Source of the DNA: Lewinellaceae bacterium
GTDB lineage: Bacteria; Bacteroidota; Bacteroidia; Chitinophagales; Saprospiraceae
Assembly: GCA_016712415.1 (NCBI GenBank)
Contig: JADJRC010000049.1
Location: forward strand, 1-64,000
Direction of reading: 5' to 3'
Length of the DNA stretch: 64,000 nt
How positions within the stretch are numbered: the first letter of the stretch is position 1; every line of letters starts with the position of its first letter. The notes beneath the pieces are model-generated. The model searched no databases. It saw only the letters and a program-made list of their open reading frames with translations, and was not told the origin of the DNA. The translations under genes were made by a program, and so were the position numbers. Shown piece by piece: positions 63,915 through 64,000 of this stretch.

Positions 63915-64000
63915 TCATCCAATGGAGATGTCGACAACTTCAAACTCCATGGGACCGGCGGGGGTCTGGATTTTGGCGAGTTCGCCCTTCACCTTTCCAA
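63915..64000 (-). CDS. greA: Transcription elongation factor GreA, C-terminal end (truncated by window edge)
   Basis: Only the last ~28 codons are present. They read GKVKGELAKIQTPAGPMEFE, then VVDISIG before TGA. This matches the GreA C-terminal pattern of GK..G......TP.G....E...I. The HIT gene follows on the same strand, a common Bacteroidota order. Confidence 0.75.
   Translation of the reverse strand, partial: GKVKGELAKIQTPAGPMEFEVVDISIG

Overview
The window comes from a member of the Bacteroidota, most likely of the Saprospiraceae/Lewinella/Haliscomenobacter type. The evidence is: several secreted proteins ending in type IX secretion (T9SS) C-terminal sorting domains, giant HYR/Ig-repeat surface proteins, a PafA-type alkaline phosphatase, a fused E1 alpha-beta 2-oxoacid dehydrogenase, a Y_Y_Y-propeller sensor kinase, and TAnnTTTG promoter boxes in place of sigma-70 boxes. 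No tRNA, rRNA, CRISPR array, prophage or insertion sequence was seen.

Left part (1-23.6 kb): two tandem paralogous secreted proteins (one cut by the window edge, one frameshifted); a 1297-aa zincin/beta-helix/T9SS protein; a LuxR-type response regulator with its propeller-type histidine kinase; a lipoprotein; penicillin-binding protein 1A; a glycosyltransferase split by an in-frame TGA; a dihydroorotase-like protein without the zinc-binding HxH motif; a membrane protein plus glycosyltransferase pair; a PafA-like phosphatase; an orphan T9SS sorting-domain fragment; and an AT-rich BglII-like restriction-modification pair.

Middle (23.6-32.5 kb): ordinary housekeeping and transport genes (MFS and EamA transporters, gamma-carbonic anhydrase, VanZ-like protein, SH3 protein, DprA, alkaline phosphatase, HtpG), separated by palindromic and heptanucleotide repeats.

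Right-centre (32.6-59.5 kb, all minus strand): the most notable region. A module occurs twice in the same order: a giant HYR-repeat T9SS protein with dockerin-like and cohesin-like segments, then a ~512-aa all-helical (TPR-like) cytosolic protein, then a ~155-aa protein with six conserved cysteines and an HFRH motif. In both copies the cysteine protein is preceded by the same promoter-like sequence (CTTAGGACAGAAA, 19-20 bp, CAAAGGT) and a tiny open frame. Terminator hairpins separate the units in parallel positions. The second giant gene (about 13.7 kb) contains roughly sixteen frame changes and a 1.86-kb super-repeat of seven HYR domains. The function of the module is not known to me.

Right end (60.2-64 kb): fused E1 alpha-beta dehydrogenase, a GH113-like glycosidase, a HIT protein and the C-terminus of GreA.
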